Source of the DNA: Marininema mesophilum
GTDB lineage: Bacteria > Bacillota > Bacilli > Thermoactinomycetales > DSM-45169
DNA length: 64,000 nucleotides
Direction: 5' to 3'
NCBI RefSeq assembly: GCF_900106775.1
Contig: NZ_FNNQ01000006.1
Coordinates: forward strand, 124,001-188,000
Shown piece by piece: positions 36,839 to 45,975 of the stretch (positions are counted from its first letter, which is position 1; each line of letters opens with the position of its first letter). A model generated the notes under the pieces. That model saw nothing but the letters and a program-made list of their open reading frames with translations. It did no database searches and was not told the origin of the DNA. Position numbers and translations under genes: made by a program.

Positions 36839-38687
36839 AATAAATGGGGCTACTAGCCCCTCTTTTCGCAATGTTATGGAGTCTTTTAAGTTTTGGCCAC
36901 GCATCTTAAAGCTCCTTTGGAAAACCAATCCTCGCTACTTCATCATGGTGTTTGGGTTAAATGGGATCACCAGTTTGATTCCAGCGGCTAGCGTATTGTT
37001 GACACAAATGCTGATGACAGAAGTAGGCATTGCTAAGTATACAGAAGTGGTTCAACCGGTTTTTATCGTATTTGGTTTATTTGCTGGCATGGCTATCTTT
37101 CGAGAAATTAGCCGGATTATCAGTGATAATTATCAGGCAATCTATGCGGAACTGCTGAGTAATTCCATCAACATCCTATTAATGAAAAAAGCAGATCTCC
37201 TCCCGTTTAAATACTTCGAGGACGCGGATGCATACGATAAATTGCAACGGGCAAGGCAAGATTCTACCTTTCGTCCCTTTCAGATTTTCCAGCAGATCCT
37301 CCAAATCATCGGCGGTACCATCACCTTGTTGTCGGTGGCAGGAGTGCTGTTTTATTGGCAGTGGTGGCTAGCATTGGTCTTGCTACTGATCCCTTTAACT
37401 TCTTCTTTCTCCTTTTTGCGAGTGGGGGAAGAAGAGTTTCAAATTGATTGGAAACGAGCAGCAGAGCGTCGGAAGCAGTCCTATTTTTTGGGTCTGATGA
37501 CGACGGATTCCTCGGTAAAAGAAGTGAAGGTATTTGGGATTGGCTCATTGCTTTTAAGTAAATACCAAAAATTGTATGATCGTTTTTTCAGGGAAGACAA
37601 AGGGCTTTTGCTTAAGCGAATGCGAATTACCTTGTTCTTTCAGGTTATAGGTTTTTTGGCGGTCATTGGTACTCAATTGCTTGTTGTACAACAAACCGTT
37701 GCTGGAGTTTTGACCATCGCCACGATGATGGCGTATATTCAAGCGATTGCTCAGACTCAAGCGACATCCTCCTCCCTCTTACAAACGCTTTTTGTGATGT
37801 ACCAAAACAATCTTTATGTGAGTCAATTGTTTGAGTTCCTAGACATTGAAGAATCAGAAGAGACGATTGTGCAGAGACCTTATATCTCTACTAAGGAGAA
37901 GAACGATACGGGGTTTGTCTTTCAAAATGTCTCTTTCCGTTATCCTGGGACGGATCGTTATGTACTAAAGAATATTAGCTTTCAGCTAAAACCTGGGGAG
38001 ACGGTAGCCATCGTCGGTGAAAATGGGTCCGGTAAAACGACGCTCGTGAAACTATTGGTTCGGCTTTATGAATTGGAGGAGGGCGATATTCTTTACAATG
38101 GTCGTTCCATCCGTTCCTACTCAGTAAAGGAGTGGCGGGAACTATTGGCGACTGTTTTCCAGGATTTCATTCGTTATGAAATGACCGCCCGTGAAAATAT
38201 TGCCCTTGGGAATTGGCGTGTGGCTGAAGAGGGAGAAAAAGTAGAGTTTGCTACGAAGAACTCTGGAGCAACCACCGTCATTGAGGGTTTGCCCCATGGA
38301 TTAGAAACCCAACTAGGCAAATGGTTTAAGGAAGGGGTGCAATTATCCGGCGGACAATGGCAAAAAATTGCGATTGCACGAGCGTATATGCGTGACGCAA
38401 CCCTCTATGTCTTGGACGAGCCCAGTGCAGCGCTGGATCCAAAGGCAGAGAAGGAAGTCTTTGATAAATTTGCTGAGCTAACTGTGGATAAGATGGGGAT
38501 CTTTATTTCACATCGCTACTCCACCGTGCGCAATGCCGATCGTATTGTTTTCATGCAACAAGGGGAGATCTTGGAAAGCGGCACCCATGCCTCCCTCATG
38601 AAGCGAAACGGTTCCTATGCAGTTCTCTATCAAATGCAAGCGGATGCGTATGTAGATTCTCAGGAGCAACAGTTAAATCCAGCTTAA
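36822..38687 (+). CDS. lanT: Lantibiotic ABC exporter LanT
   Basis: A 621-residue fused membrane/ATPase half-transporter of the NisT type. Six helices occupy roughly residues 35-320; the ATPase has Walker A GENGSGKTTL, signature LSGGQWQKIAIARA and Walker B LYVLDEPSAALDP. There is no C39 peptidase domain, so the leader must be removed by a separate protease. The ATG at 36822 lies inside the lanB end, with GGAAGGG upstream. Confidence 0.95.
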   Translation: MPQTSEINGATSPSFRNVMESFKFWPRILKLLWKTNPRYFIMVFGLNGITSLIPAASVLLTQMLMTEVGIAKYTEVVQPVFIVFGLFAGMAIFREISRIISDNYQAIYAELLSNSINILLMKKADLLPFKYFEDADAYDKLQRARQDSTFRPFQIFQQILQIIGGTITLLSVAGVLFYWQWWLALVLLLIPLTSSFSFLRVGEEEFQIDWKRAAERRKQSYFLGLMTTDSSVKEVKVFGIGSLLLSKYQKLYDRFFREDKGLLLKRMRITLFFQVIGFLAVIGTQLLVVQQTVAGVLTIATMMAYIQAIAQTQATSSSLLQTLFVMYQNNLYVSQLFEFLDIEESEETIVQRPYISTKEKNDTGFVFQNVSFRYPGTDRYVLKNISFQLKPGETVAIVGENGSGKTTLVKLLVRLYELEEGDILYNGRSIRSYSVKEWRELLATVFQDFIRYEMTARENIALGNWRVAEEGEKVEFATKNSGATTVIEGLPHGLETQLGKWFKEGVQLSGGQWQKIAIARAYMRDATLYVLDEPSAALDPKAEKEVFDKFAELTVDKMGIFISHRYSTVRNADRIVFMQQGEILESGTHASLMKRNGSYAVLYQMQADAYVDSQEQQLNPA

Positions 38688-38743
38688 ATCAATGAATACT
38701 ACTTCCACTGTTAAATCAAAGTCTCTGGTAAGGAGGGAATAAC

Positions 38744-40111
38744 ATGGCGACAACTGTGCGAGAGTTACCAACGAGCAGAAAAGTGACGTTACGAAAAAAT
38801 GCCGAGCAGGTACTGGGTGTGATTGCAGATCGTTTGCGTAATCCAGAGTACATTCGGAAAGTAGCTCTTCATCCGAACAACGTTTCCAGTCAGGCCAAAG
38901 CTCATCCATGGGGAGAATTATCCCTCTCCCACGGTTACCCAGGTACGGCGCTATTGTATGGGGAGTTAGATAGGTTTGACCCTCAAGCAGGTTGGGATCA
39001 GGTAGCCCATCAGCATTTAGTAGCCATGCAAAGGTATTTGGAAGCGGAGGGTTTTCAGAGCATTTCTTTGTTTGGGGGGATTACAGGTGTTGCCTTTGCC
39101 ACCTGGAGTGCTTCCCGAGAAGGTGAGCGTTATGGCCGTTTATTGGAACAACTCCACACCCAGATTGCCGAGTCATTACGAAAACAATTAAGGATTGAAA
39201 GAGAGAGACGCTCAAAGGAAAAAGGAGTGCTCGCTCAATGGTACGACATCATCGTCGGAATTACCGGAGTAGGTAGATATCTGCTCATCCAGAAGGATCA
39301 ACCGGAGTTGAGGGAGTTACTGGATGAGATCCTACTTGATTTGGTTGAATTATCCAAACCTATTGTTGTGGAGCGACAAACGGTTCCAGGGTGGTGGATC
39401 CCCCAGCATGCTCAATTTACAGAGCATGACCGTCAATCCTTTGCAAAAGGGAACTTTAACTGTGGTCTCGCCCATGGTATTCCGGGTCCTCTCGCCCTAT
39501 TATCCTTAGCAAAGCTTCAGGGCGTCGAGGTAAAGGGCCAGGTAGAGGCGATTCAGCGCATGACACAGTGGCTCCTGCAGTGGAAGCAAGAAGATGCCTA
39601 TGGTTCCTATTGGTATGATCGCGTTGCTTGGGAGGAAGAAGTTGAGGGGGCTCGCTTAACCCATCGGCATCGTGAAGCATGGTGTTATGGAACTCCAGGA
39701 GTGGCACGGGCACTCTATTTTGCGGGAAAAGCATTGCAGGATGAAGGATTAAAAGAGACCAGTGTGTTGGCCTATCAATCCATCTTTAAACGTCCCGAAA
39801 TCTTGTGGGATATTGACTCTCCTACCATTTGTCATGGAACAGCTGGTCTCTTGGAGATGACAGGGCAGATGTACTGGGATAGTAATGATCGTACCTTACA
39901 AATCCAACGGGATTACTTGCTCCATCGGCAATTAAAAGATTTTAATCCGGACTCCCCCTTTGGATATAAAGATTTAGAGCCCCAGCCGATTGGGTACCGG
40001 GGTTTAGATAAAGTGGGCTTGCTAGAGGGTGCCGTAGGGGTTGCCCTATCTCTGCTCTCTTGTGTGAAAGGAAAAGGAAGTGGGTGGAGCCGTTCCTTGT
40101 TACTCCACTAA
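38744..40111 (+). CDS. lanC: Lanthionine cyclase LanC
   Basis: A 455-residue cyclase. The zinc ligands expected from NisC are present: Cys314 (WCYGTPG), Cys363 and His364 (ICHGTAG); the catalytic-region His is in NCGLAHGIPG (residues 240-248). It adds cysteine thiols to dehydrated residues to close the (methyl)lanthionine rings. AAGGAGGG precedes the ATG. Confidence 0.95.
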   Translation: MATTVRELPTSRKVTLRKNAEQVLGVIADRLRNPEYIRKVALHPNNVSSQAKAHPWGELSLSHGYPGTALLYGELDRFDPQAGWDQVAHQHLVAMQRYLEAEGFQSISLFGGITGVAFATWSASREGERYGRLLEQLHTQIAESLRKQLRIERERRSKEKGVLAQWYDIIVGITGVGRYLLIQKDQPELRELLDEILLDLVELSKPIVVERQTVPGWWIPQHAQFTEHDRQSFAKGNFNCGLAHGIPGPLALLSLAKLQGVEVKGQVEAIQRMTQWLLQWKQEDAYGSYWYDRVAWEEEVEGARLTHRHREAWCYGTPGVARALYFAGKALQDEGLKETSVLAYQSIFKRPEILWDIDSPTICHGTAGLLEMTGQMYWDSNDRTLQIQRDYLLHRQLKDFNPDSPFGYKDLEPQPIGYRGLDKVGLLEGAVGVALSLLSCVKGKGSGWSRSLLLH

Positions 40112-40140
40112 CAGAAAGGTAGCTAGAAGGAGGATGAAAA

Positions 40141-40773
40141 ATGCAAGTTCCTACCCAAGTACTCGCGGATAAGAAACTGCTGGTAGGGATGACAGGATCG
40201 ATCGCGGTGGCTGGTTTGCCACCGTATCTCGCTATGTTTCGCTCCTATTTTGATCAGGTACGAGTCATCATGACATACTCAGCAGAACAGATGATTCCAC
40301 CCTTTACGGTATCGTTGTTCGCAGATGAGGTATATGCTCCCTCCATGGGGAAAGAGCCTATCAGCCATGTCGAATTGGCTAGATGGTCCGATCTTTTTAT
40401 TATTTTGCCAGCAACGGCCAATGTGATTGGTCTAGTAGCCAATGGACTGGCTACCAACTTGTTAACCTCCACCGCTTTAGCATCCCCACAGCCGCTTATT
40501 CTGTATCCAAACATGAATTTGTTGATGTGGGATAAAAAAGCAGTTCAACGAAATGTCCAAACCATAGAAGAAGATGGCCATACCATTATTCAACCCATCC
40601 GTACCAATGCTTATGAGATCGCCTCCCGCAGTGTTCGTCCCAACCTGTTATTACCGCCATCGGATCAAGTGCTTCGTGATCTCATCCAGGTGGCTCAGAC
40701 GCGGGGGAAACTAGTAGAACCTGCACAATCAGCGACGAAATCGCCTAGTAATCCATCGATTCACAGTGCGTAA
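40141..40773 (+). CDS. lanD: Peptidyl-cysteine decarboxylase LanD (HFCD flavoprotein)
   Basis: A 210-residue EpiD-like FMN enzyme. The active-site His76 (ISHVELARWSD), the PATANVIG motif (residues 90-97) and the PNMN motif (residues 123-126) are all visible. It oxidatively decarboxylates the C-terminal cysteine so that the last ring becomes S-aminovinyl-cysteine, fitting the SYCC end of the precursor. It closes the biosynthetic operon. Confidence 0.94.
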   Translation: MQVPTQVLADKKLLVGMTGSIAVAGLPPYLAMFRSYFDQVRVIMTYSAEQMIPPFTVSLFADEVYAPSMGKEPISHVELARWSDLFIILPATANVIGLVANGLATNLLTSTALASPQPLILYPNMNLLMWDKKAVQRNVQTIEEDGHTIIQPIRTNAYEIASRSVRPNLLLPPSDQVLRDLIQVAQTRGKLVEPAQSATKSPSNPSIHSA

Positions 40774-40925
40774 GATTGTAGAGTCGTAGATTTTCAAAAA
40801 GATAGTTGAGGAGGGAGCTTAAATTGCTCTCTCTTTAATTTGAAGTGTGTATGTGGTGTATGTGACGAAGCGATCAATCAGGGCCCATCTATCGAAGGAA
40901 GTTACCTAAGTGCTATTTCAACAAG

Positions 40926-40975
40926 AAAAGGGTTGTTCCCTTGCACAACCTTGTGCGAGAGAACAGCCCTTTAAC
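40926..40975. terminator. Bidirectional terminator after lanD
   Basis: AAAGGG(T/C)TGTTC arms with a second inner stem (TGCACAA/TTGTGCG) form a long hairpin between converging lanD and the LanR-like gene. The 150 bases before it (40774-40925) hold no gene. Confidence 0.8.
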
Positions 40976-41013
40976 CTTATTATTGTGATTAGCTAGGATA
41001 AGTTGAAATTTGT

Positions 41014-41493
41014 TCAGGATACTAGTGATCGAAGTTCATACCCAAATCCGTGGTGGGTGATGAGCAATTGGGGGCGACTAGGGTTGTCTTCGATCTTCTC
41101 GCGTAATCGACGGATATAGACGTAAAGACTATCTAATCCGACATGACCATGAATGCCCCAAACTGCATCAATTAGTTCCATCGTTGGGCATGGAGTTCCT
41201 AACTGAGAAGATAGAGATTGCATAATTTTATACTCTGTACTGGATAAGGGATATACTTTTCCATGACGGTGGATAAGGTGTCGACGATGGTCAAACCGAA
41301 CGTCTGGGGCTAGTTCAATCCATTCCCCCTTGGATGTAACAGGAGTGGAATCACCTTCCCTTAAGAGATGAAGCAATGCTTCGAAATGTTGCCGTGATTG
41401 AATGAAGATGGGCTTTACACCCGATCTCTTTGAAATCTCTTCGCAAATAGGGAAGTGATGAAGGTTTTCTGCCAAGATGATCATGTCACTCAC
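41014..41493 (-). CDS. LanR-like winged-helix DNA-binding protein lacking a receiver domain
   Basis: A 159-residue protein whose C-terminal 95 residues are an OmpR/PhoB-type winged helix (YPLSSTEYKIMQSLSSQLG, SLYVYIRRLREKIEDN, HHGFGYEL). Only about 60 residues precede it, with no phospho-acceptor Asp motif, so the normal receiver domain is absent. The GTG start is fixed by GGAGGTGG 6 nt upstream; the frame open to 41595 overlaps lanG. It follows the second lanFEG set on the same strand and has no partner kinase in the window. Confidence 0.72.
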   Translation of the reverse strand: MSDMIILAENLHHFPICEEISKRSGVKPIFIQSRQHFEALLHLLREGDSTPVTSKGEWIELAPDVRFDHRRHLIHRHGKVYPLSSTEYKIMQSLSSQLGTPCPTMELIDAVWGIHGHVGLDSLYVYIRRLREKIEDNPSRPQLLITHHGFGYELRSLVS

Positions 41494-41539
41494 AGTCTGC
41501 CACCTCCCATGGATGTGAATTTCAATAGGGTAGAATCGA

Positions 41540-42310
41540 TTACATGGTCCAGTTGCGACGTTTCCAGTAGGTATAGACGAGGATAAACGTTCCAACGATG
41601 ATTCCTAGCACAGAGCTGATAAAGGTTGTTGTGTCAGTTCCGTTGAGAACGCGGAAAGCAGCTTCCCCGTTGAGGATGAAATAGTGATAGCTATCTGGGG
41701 TGTAAAATGTAGCCAGTAGTGTAGCAAGGATTAAGAAGAAAGATAGAATCGTATTGGGAAGAAAGGAGCTAATCAAGCTAGCAATTCCCAACAGGGCAAG
41801 GTAGATGGCGAAAAAAGTGAGATAGTAGAGAAGGCTATAACCGAAGGCCCCAGCTGCCGAGTAAGAATCACCATCTGGATAAAAGGTGATCGAGTTAGGT
41901 GCAGAGTAGAGAATCTGGCCTAGGATATGGCTAAAGATAAAGGCTATGCTAAGAAAAATCGCAACAACAGCGGCCATCGAAAGCCATTTGGCAAGTAATA
42001 GTTTTCCCCGAGAATGGGGACGGATCAAAATGAGGCGATAAGCTCCTGAGCTATACTCCCCATTAAAGCTATCCACAAAAAACATGGGGAGCATAATCAA
42101 GGCGAGGATAAAGCCAGTCTCTTTTAAGAGAAAGGTTGGAAAGTTAAGAGCATTGAGGGAGGTTTCTAATTTTGGCGTATAAAAGCCAATTCCGCCCCGA
42201 TGAAGCCAAGTAGCGAATAATCCTAATAATGCCACATAGATGATGAGGCTTACGATTGTCTTTTTTCGTGCCCAGATACGTTCCCATTCGCTAAGAAAAA
42301 GCTCTTTCAT
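41540..42310 (-). CDS. lanG: Lantibiotic immunity ABC permease, LanG-type (set 2)
   Basis: A 256-residue paralogue of the protein at 28879, same length, sharing HRGGIGFYT and MLPMFFVDSFNGEYSSGAYRLILIRP. AAAGGAGG precedes the ATG. It lies between lanE2 and the LanR-like gene in one operon. Confidence 0.85.
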   Translation of the reverse strand: MKELFLSEWERIWARKKTIVSLIIYVALLGLFATWLHRGGIGFYTPKLETSLNALNFPTFLLKETGFILALIMLPMFFVDSFNGEYSSGAYRLILIRPHSRGKLLLAKWLSMAAVVAIFLSIAFIFSHILGQILYSAPNSITFYPDGDSYSAAGAFGYSLLYYLTFFAIYLALLGIASLISSFLPNTILSFFLILATLLATFYTPDSYHYFILNGEAAFRVLNGTDTTTFISSVLGIIVGTFILVYTYWKRRNWTM

Positions 42311-42323
42311 ATGTCAGCCTCCT

Positions 42324-43151
42324 TTAGATAAAGCGGTCCTTTTTGGTGAAGAAAAGATACGCGGCAGTCCCGAAGGCGAAGGCGTAGATGAAAAGGACAC
42401 CTGCATTAAAGTTGAGTAACTTGGATGTTTGTCCCAGGGCCAATGCGATCCCTTCCGTTTGGATCTGAGTGAGAGAAATAAAATACCATTTGGCATCAAG
42501 GGGCGGGTTGAGTCCTTTGGTGAAGGTTTGTAAAATCTGAGGATATCCAAAGGAAATGAGCAGAAACCCTAATGTGACACCAATGGCTGTGGTGGTTGAT
42601 TGACTGACGACAGCAAAGAACGTGATCAGCCAGGAGACGGCTACTAAGGTTAAGAAGGCGAGAGCATAGTAGCGAATCGTGTAGGTGAGAGCAGGGCCAC
42701 CACCTATAGGGTCTTGATAGTAGGCGAAATAAAGATGTGGTGAAGTGTCAAAGAACAAACCGCCTACGCCATAACTGAGAAGAAAGTAGAGGCCGTGAAA
42801 GAGTACCATGATACTCATGATGGTGATCCATTTGGCAACCAATAGCTGAGTAAAGGAATAGGAGCGAATCATCACCATCCGTAGCTGACCTGTACGATAC
42901 TCCTCTGTAATGGAGAAAACGAAAAGAAGGAGTAAGATCATATTAAATACGGTCATGAGCTGGTCTGAGAGAGCCATGACTGGGAAGTTATCCCAAGTGG
43001 TATAACCTGGGCTTCCTGGTGCAATGCCATCATTTTTTCCATGATAATAGTTACCAGTGACCAACATGAGAATGGGCAGAAGCGCAAAAAGGAGCCATGT
43101 TACTTTTCGACTCCACAATCGCCCCCACTCACTTGCAATCAGGGACATCAT
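42324..43151 (-). CDS. lanE: Lantibiotic immunity ABC permease, LanE-type (set 2)
   Basis: A 275-residue paralogue of the protein at 29665, with the same length and the conserved FSITEEYRTGQLRMVMIRSYSFTQL. It overlaps lanF2 by 4 bases. Confidence 0.85.
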   Translation of the reverse strand: MMSLIASEWGRLWSRKVTWLLFALLPILMLVTGNYYHGKNDGIAPGSPGYTTWDNFPVMALSDQLMTVFNMILLLLFVFSITEEYRTGQLRMVMIRSYSFTQLLVAKWITIMSIMVLFHGLYFLLSYGVGGLFFDTSPHLYFAYYQDPIGGGPALTYTIRYYALAFLTLVAVSWLITFFAVVSQSTTTAIGVTLGFLLISFGYPQILQTFTKGLNPPLDAKWYFISLTQIQTEGIALALGQTSKLLNFNAGVLFIYAFAFGTAAYLFFTKKDRFI

Positions 43152-44050
43152 GAGGACACCATCTCGATGAAGGCGTCTTCTAGACGCTTCTGTTTTTTCT
43201 CAACGCTGAGGACTTGAATCTCATTTTCAATCAAAACCTTGTTGAGTTCACCGATCTCATCCTCACTGATTTCCACATTGAGTTGATTCTTTGAAATTCG
43301 CTGTACGGGGTAGCTTTGTTGAATCAGTTTCTGGGCTTTATCTACAGGAGAGAGAGTATAAGCGAAGAGCGGTGTGCCAGAAATATCCCCGAGCTCCCCT
43401 TGCCAGACGAGCTTGCCCTGTTTAATAACAACAAGGTGATCACATAGTTGTTGCAATTCATCCAATAGATGACTAGAGATAAAGAAGCTGATCCCGGTTT
43501 CTTCGCGTAGTTGTAAGATAAGGCTACGCAATTCCCGCATACCCATCGGATCAAGTCCATTCGCAGGTTCGTCAAGAATAATGACGGAAGGGTCACCGAG
43601 AAGAGCTTGGGCGATACCCAGGCGTTGTTTCATCCCGAGAGAGTAGGTGCCCACCTTTTGATCCGCGGCATGAGTGAGGCTTACCTTCTCCAATACTTCT
43701 TTTACTTTTGCCTTACGTTGTGTCCGTGGCAACTGTGGGTGCAATCGAGCCAAGTTGAGCAGCGCTTTTTTACCCGTTAAATAAGGGAAGAAGATTGGAG
43801 ATTCTACGATCGCACCCAGATTCATCAATGCCTTAGTGCGATCCTTGGTGACACAAATTCCATTAATCGCGAGCTCGCCTTTGGTTGGTTGAATCAATCC
43901 AGTTAAAAGGCGAATCAGTGTTGTTTTACCAGCACCGTTGGGACCAAGAAACCCACAGATTTGACCTTTTTCAACACCGAAGGACATGTTGTTAATTAGC
44001 GTACGTGAGCCAACTTTCTTGGACACGTTTTTAGCTTCTAAAACGAACAT
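43148..44050 (-). CDS. lanF: Lantibiotic immunity ABC ATPase, LanF-type (set 2)
   Basis: A 300-residue paralogue of the ATPase at 30489 with identical Walker A, YSLGMKQRLGIA signature and E-loop (GAIVESPIFFPYLTG). Divergence is concentrated in the last 90 residues. The ATG at 44050 has AAGGAG at 7 nt; the longer frame to 44080 is unsupported. Confidence 0.9.
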   Translation of the reverse strand: MFVLEAKNVSKKVGSRTLINNMSFGVEKGQICGFLGPNGAGKTTLIRLLTGLIQPTKGELAINGICVTKDRTKALMNLGAIVESPIFFPYLTGKKALLNLARLHPQLPRTQRKAKVKEVLEKVSLTHAADQKVGTYSLGMKQRLGIAQALLGDPSVIILDEPANGLDPMGMRELRSLILQLREETGISFFISSHLLDELQQLCDHLVVIKQGKLVWQGELGDISGTPLFAYTLSPVDKAQKLIQQSYPVQRISKNQLNVEISEDEIGELNKVLIENEIQVLSVEKKQKRLEDAFIEMVSS

Positions 44051-44138
44051 TTGATCACTCCTTATAAATCTGTAATGCATTTCTTTTATTATGTTTAATA
44101 AAAAGATTTGTTATTGTACGTTTCTGATATCCAGAGAT

Positions 44139-44279
44139 TTAGCTGGGGCCAGGTCTCTCAGTGCCTGATGGATTATCAATTACTGTACCAGCGTAGTGGT
44201 TGGATATCGTTTTATTACCAATAAGAATTCCTAGAGTTAGAATGGAGAACATGGCAATAACGATGATTGACTTTTTCAT
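44139..44279 (-). CDS. Small exported peptide, candidate quorum-sensing pro-peptide
   Basis: A 46-codon gene with a perfect AGGAGG 7 nt before ATG. The product begins MKKSIIVIAMFSILTLGILI (Lys-Lys plus a hydrophobic core, a signal or export sequence) and ends in the polar tail GTVIDNPSGTERPGPS. Size, layout and position directly downstream of an HTH-TPR regulator on the same strand match Phr/PapR/NprX-type signal precursors. A terminator after the regulator implies a separate promoter. The processed signal is probably a 5-10 residue piece of the tail; which piece is unknown. Confidence 0.7.
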   Translation of the reverse strand: MKKSIIVIAMFSILTLGILIGNKTISNHYAGTVIDNPSGTERPGPS

Positions 44280-44421
44280 GATTAATCCTCCTACATTTTG
44301 AAGTGCGTTTGTCTTGAATTAAGAATACAGCTTAAGAGAGGTTCAATATAATAAGTAAAATAGGATGATTTTTATGAGGGGTTTCTTACTGGAATTATCA
44401 TTAAATTTAAACAAAAAAAGA

Positions 44422-44446
44422 CGGTGAGAAGTGCCTGTATTCACCG
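44422..44446 (-). terminator. Terminator after the HTH-TPR regulator
   Basis: CGGTGA and TCACCG arms followed on the minus strand by a run of seven T. Confidence 0.65.
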
Positions 44447-44448
44447 AA

Positions 44449-45732
44449 TTAAGATAAATTCATTTTTTTAGTGTAATTTTCTGCGGTTACAAAATAATCT
44501 GCTGCCTTTTTATATGCTCTCTTCTCATAGTAGTGATTTGCTAATTCACTAGCAAAAGTAGCCACTAATTTTAATTGGTTCTTTTGAATACTTAACTGGA
44601 TAATTTTATGCATGTCCTTTTCGTATCGCAATTCATTGTCTCGTAAGCGATAGGTGTTGGCTTTAATAGATAGAAATTTTAGATGCATCAATGAGGCTTT
44701 TTCTGGATCTACTAATGAGAGAGCTTGTTGGAGGTAGTCTTCGACAAGGTTCCAATCCTTTTTACGTGTGAAGAGTTCGATGAGACGAAGATAAGGGTAG
44801 ATTTTGCGGTGATTGCTAGGGATTTGATCGTATAATTCGAGGCTTGTAAGATAGTGTTGAATCGCTTTCTCCTCGTCCTCTTTACCAGCATAGACCTGAC
44901 CTAGGTTGTATTCCACGTAAGCCTGTGAGAGCTTGTCCTTAGATGATATAAGCTCCATGGCTTGATGAAGATAAGTAAGGGCTTTTTCATCGTTTTGATG
45001 TAAGTGATGTTGTATTCCTAATATAATCAAGCTGTTTATGATGCCCTGCTCATATTGCTGTTCACTGTAAAGATTATAAGCCTTTTGAGCATAAAAGATG
45101 CAAACCGTTTTGTCTTCTATAATTTCATCTTTGACTAGACTTAAATTATAAGATAGCCGTGCTTCTTCTACTGGATCGTTAAACAATTCCACAAACTGTT
45201 CAGCAGAAGAGTAAAATTGATTTGCCATAAAGAAATCCTGTCTAAAATAAAACAGGTTTCCGCAAACTACATAGTAATAGTAGAATTCCTTCAATAAAGA
45301 CTCATTCAATTCGCGTGGAATAAACTTAGTAGCTAGTTGATAGGTTCGCCATGCTCCATCTATATCTTCGTTTGATTTTAAGTAGTAATCTATTAAAGTT
45401 GTGTATATATTCAAATATATCTCTAGTGAGTGAATCTCGTTGGCTTGTAATGATAGAAAAGATAATTCCTCTTCAGTAAGAATTTGCTTCTTGCGAAATT
45501 CTTTTGCTATCGTGATAATTCTTCTATTTATACTTTCTTCATTGTTCCCCCATAGATCTTCTATTTGTACCCCTAGACGTGGTGCGATGGATTGTATAAA
45601 TGCTTGAGAAGGCTTTATATTTCCGTTTTCTATTCGGCTTAGATAGGTAATCGAGGAGATTCCATCTACTAGTTGTCCCTGGGTCATTTTTTTATGTATG
45701 CGAAGTTGTCGTATTTTTTCACCAATCTCCAT
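44449..45732 (-). CDS. HTH-TPR (RRNPP-type) peptide-sensing regulator
   Basis: A 427-residue protein: an N-terminal XRE HTH (residues about 5-60, GEKIRQLRIHKKMTQGQLV and SITYLSRIENGNIKPS) followed by helical TPR repeats to the C-terminus (for example YLHQAMELISSKDKLSQAYVEYNLGQVY). This is the architecture of PlcR/NprR/PrgX-like regulators that bind small imported peptides. The small peptide gene directly downstream supports this. Likely targets are the lantibiotic and immunity operons beside it (inference). A dyad in its own leader may be its binding site. Confidence 0.85.
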   Translation of the reverse strand: MEIGEKIRQLRIHKKMTQGQLVDGISSITYLSRIENGNIKPSQAFIQSIAPRLGVQIEDLWGNNEESINRRIITIAKEFRKKQILTEEELSFLSLQANEIHSLEIYLNIYTTLIDYYLKSNEDIDGAWRTYQLATKFIPRELNESLLKEFYYYYVVCGNLFYFRQDFFMANQFYSSAEQFVELFNDPVEEARLSYNLSLVKDEIIEDKTVCIFYAQKAYNLYSEQQYEQGIINSLIILGIQHHLHQNDEKALTYLHQAMELISSKDKLSQAYVEYNLGQVYAGKEDEEKAIQHYLTSLELYDQIPSNHRKIYPYLRLIELFTRKKDWNLVEDYLQQALSLVDPEKASLMHLKFLSIKANTYRLRDNELRYEKDMHKIIQLSIQKNQLKLVATFASELANHYYEKRAYKKAADYFVTAENYTKKMNLS

Positions 45733-45748
45733 GATGTTGGTCCTCTCC

Positions 45749-45771
45749 TATGTTTTATATATGAAAACATA
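45749..45771 (-). promoter_or_regulatory. Dyad between promoter and start of the HTH-TPR gene
   Basis: TATGTTTT and AAAACATA are perfect inverted 8-bp arms 7 bases apart; a smaller dyad ATATG-AAAA-CATAT overlaps it. On the minus strand it lies between a plausible TTACAC-N18-TATAAT promoter and the ATG. It resembles, but is shorter at the centre than, a PlcR box. Autoregulation is a reasonable guess. Confidence 0.45.
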
Positions 45772-45975
45772 TCCAAAACTATTATATCAATATACGGACA
45801 AAATGTGTAACTTAGTGATAGATTGGAAGATAAAAAGTTGGTGAAGAAATGTATTTTTGTTAATTTAAATCGGTGAAAGTGGTATCCACATGGTATTTTT
45901 TTAGTGCAACTTTACAAATTGTATTGAACTAGGTGAGGGGTGTAATCTAAAGACAAAAGAAGGGAGGGATTTACC

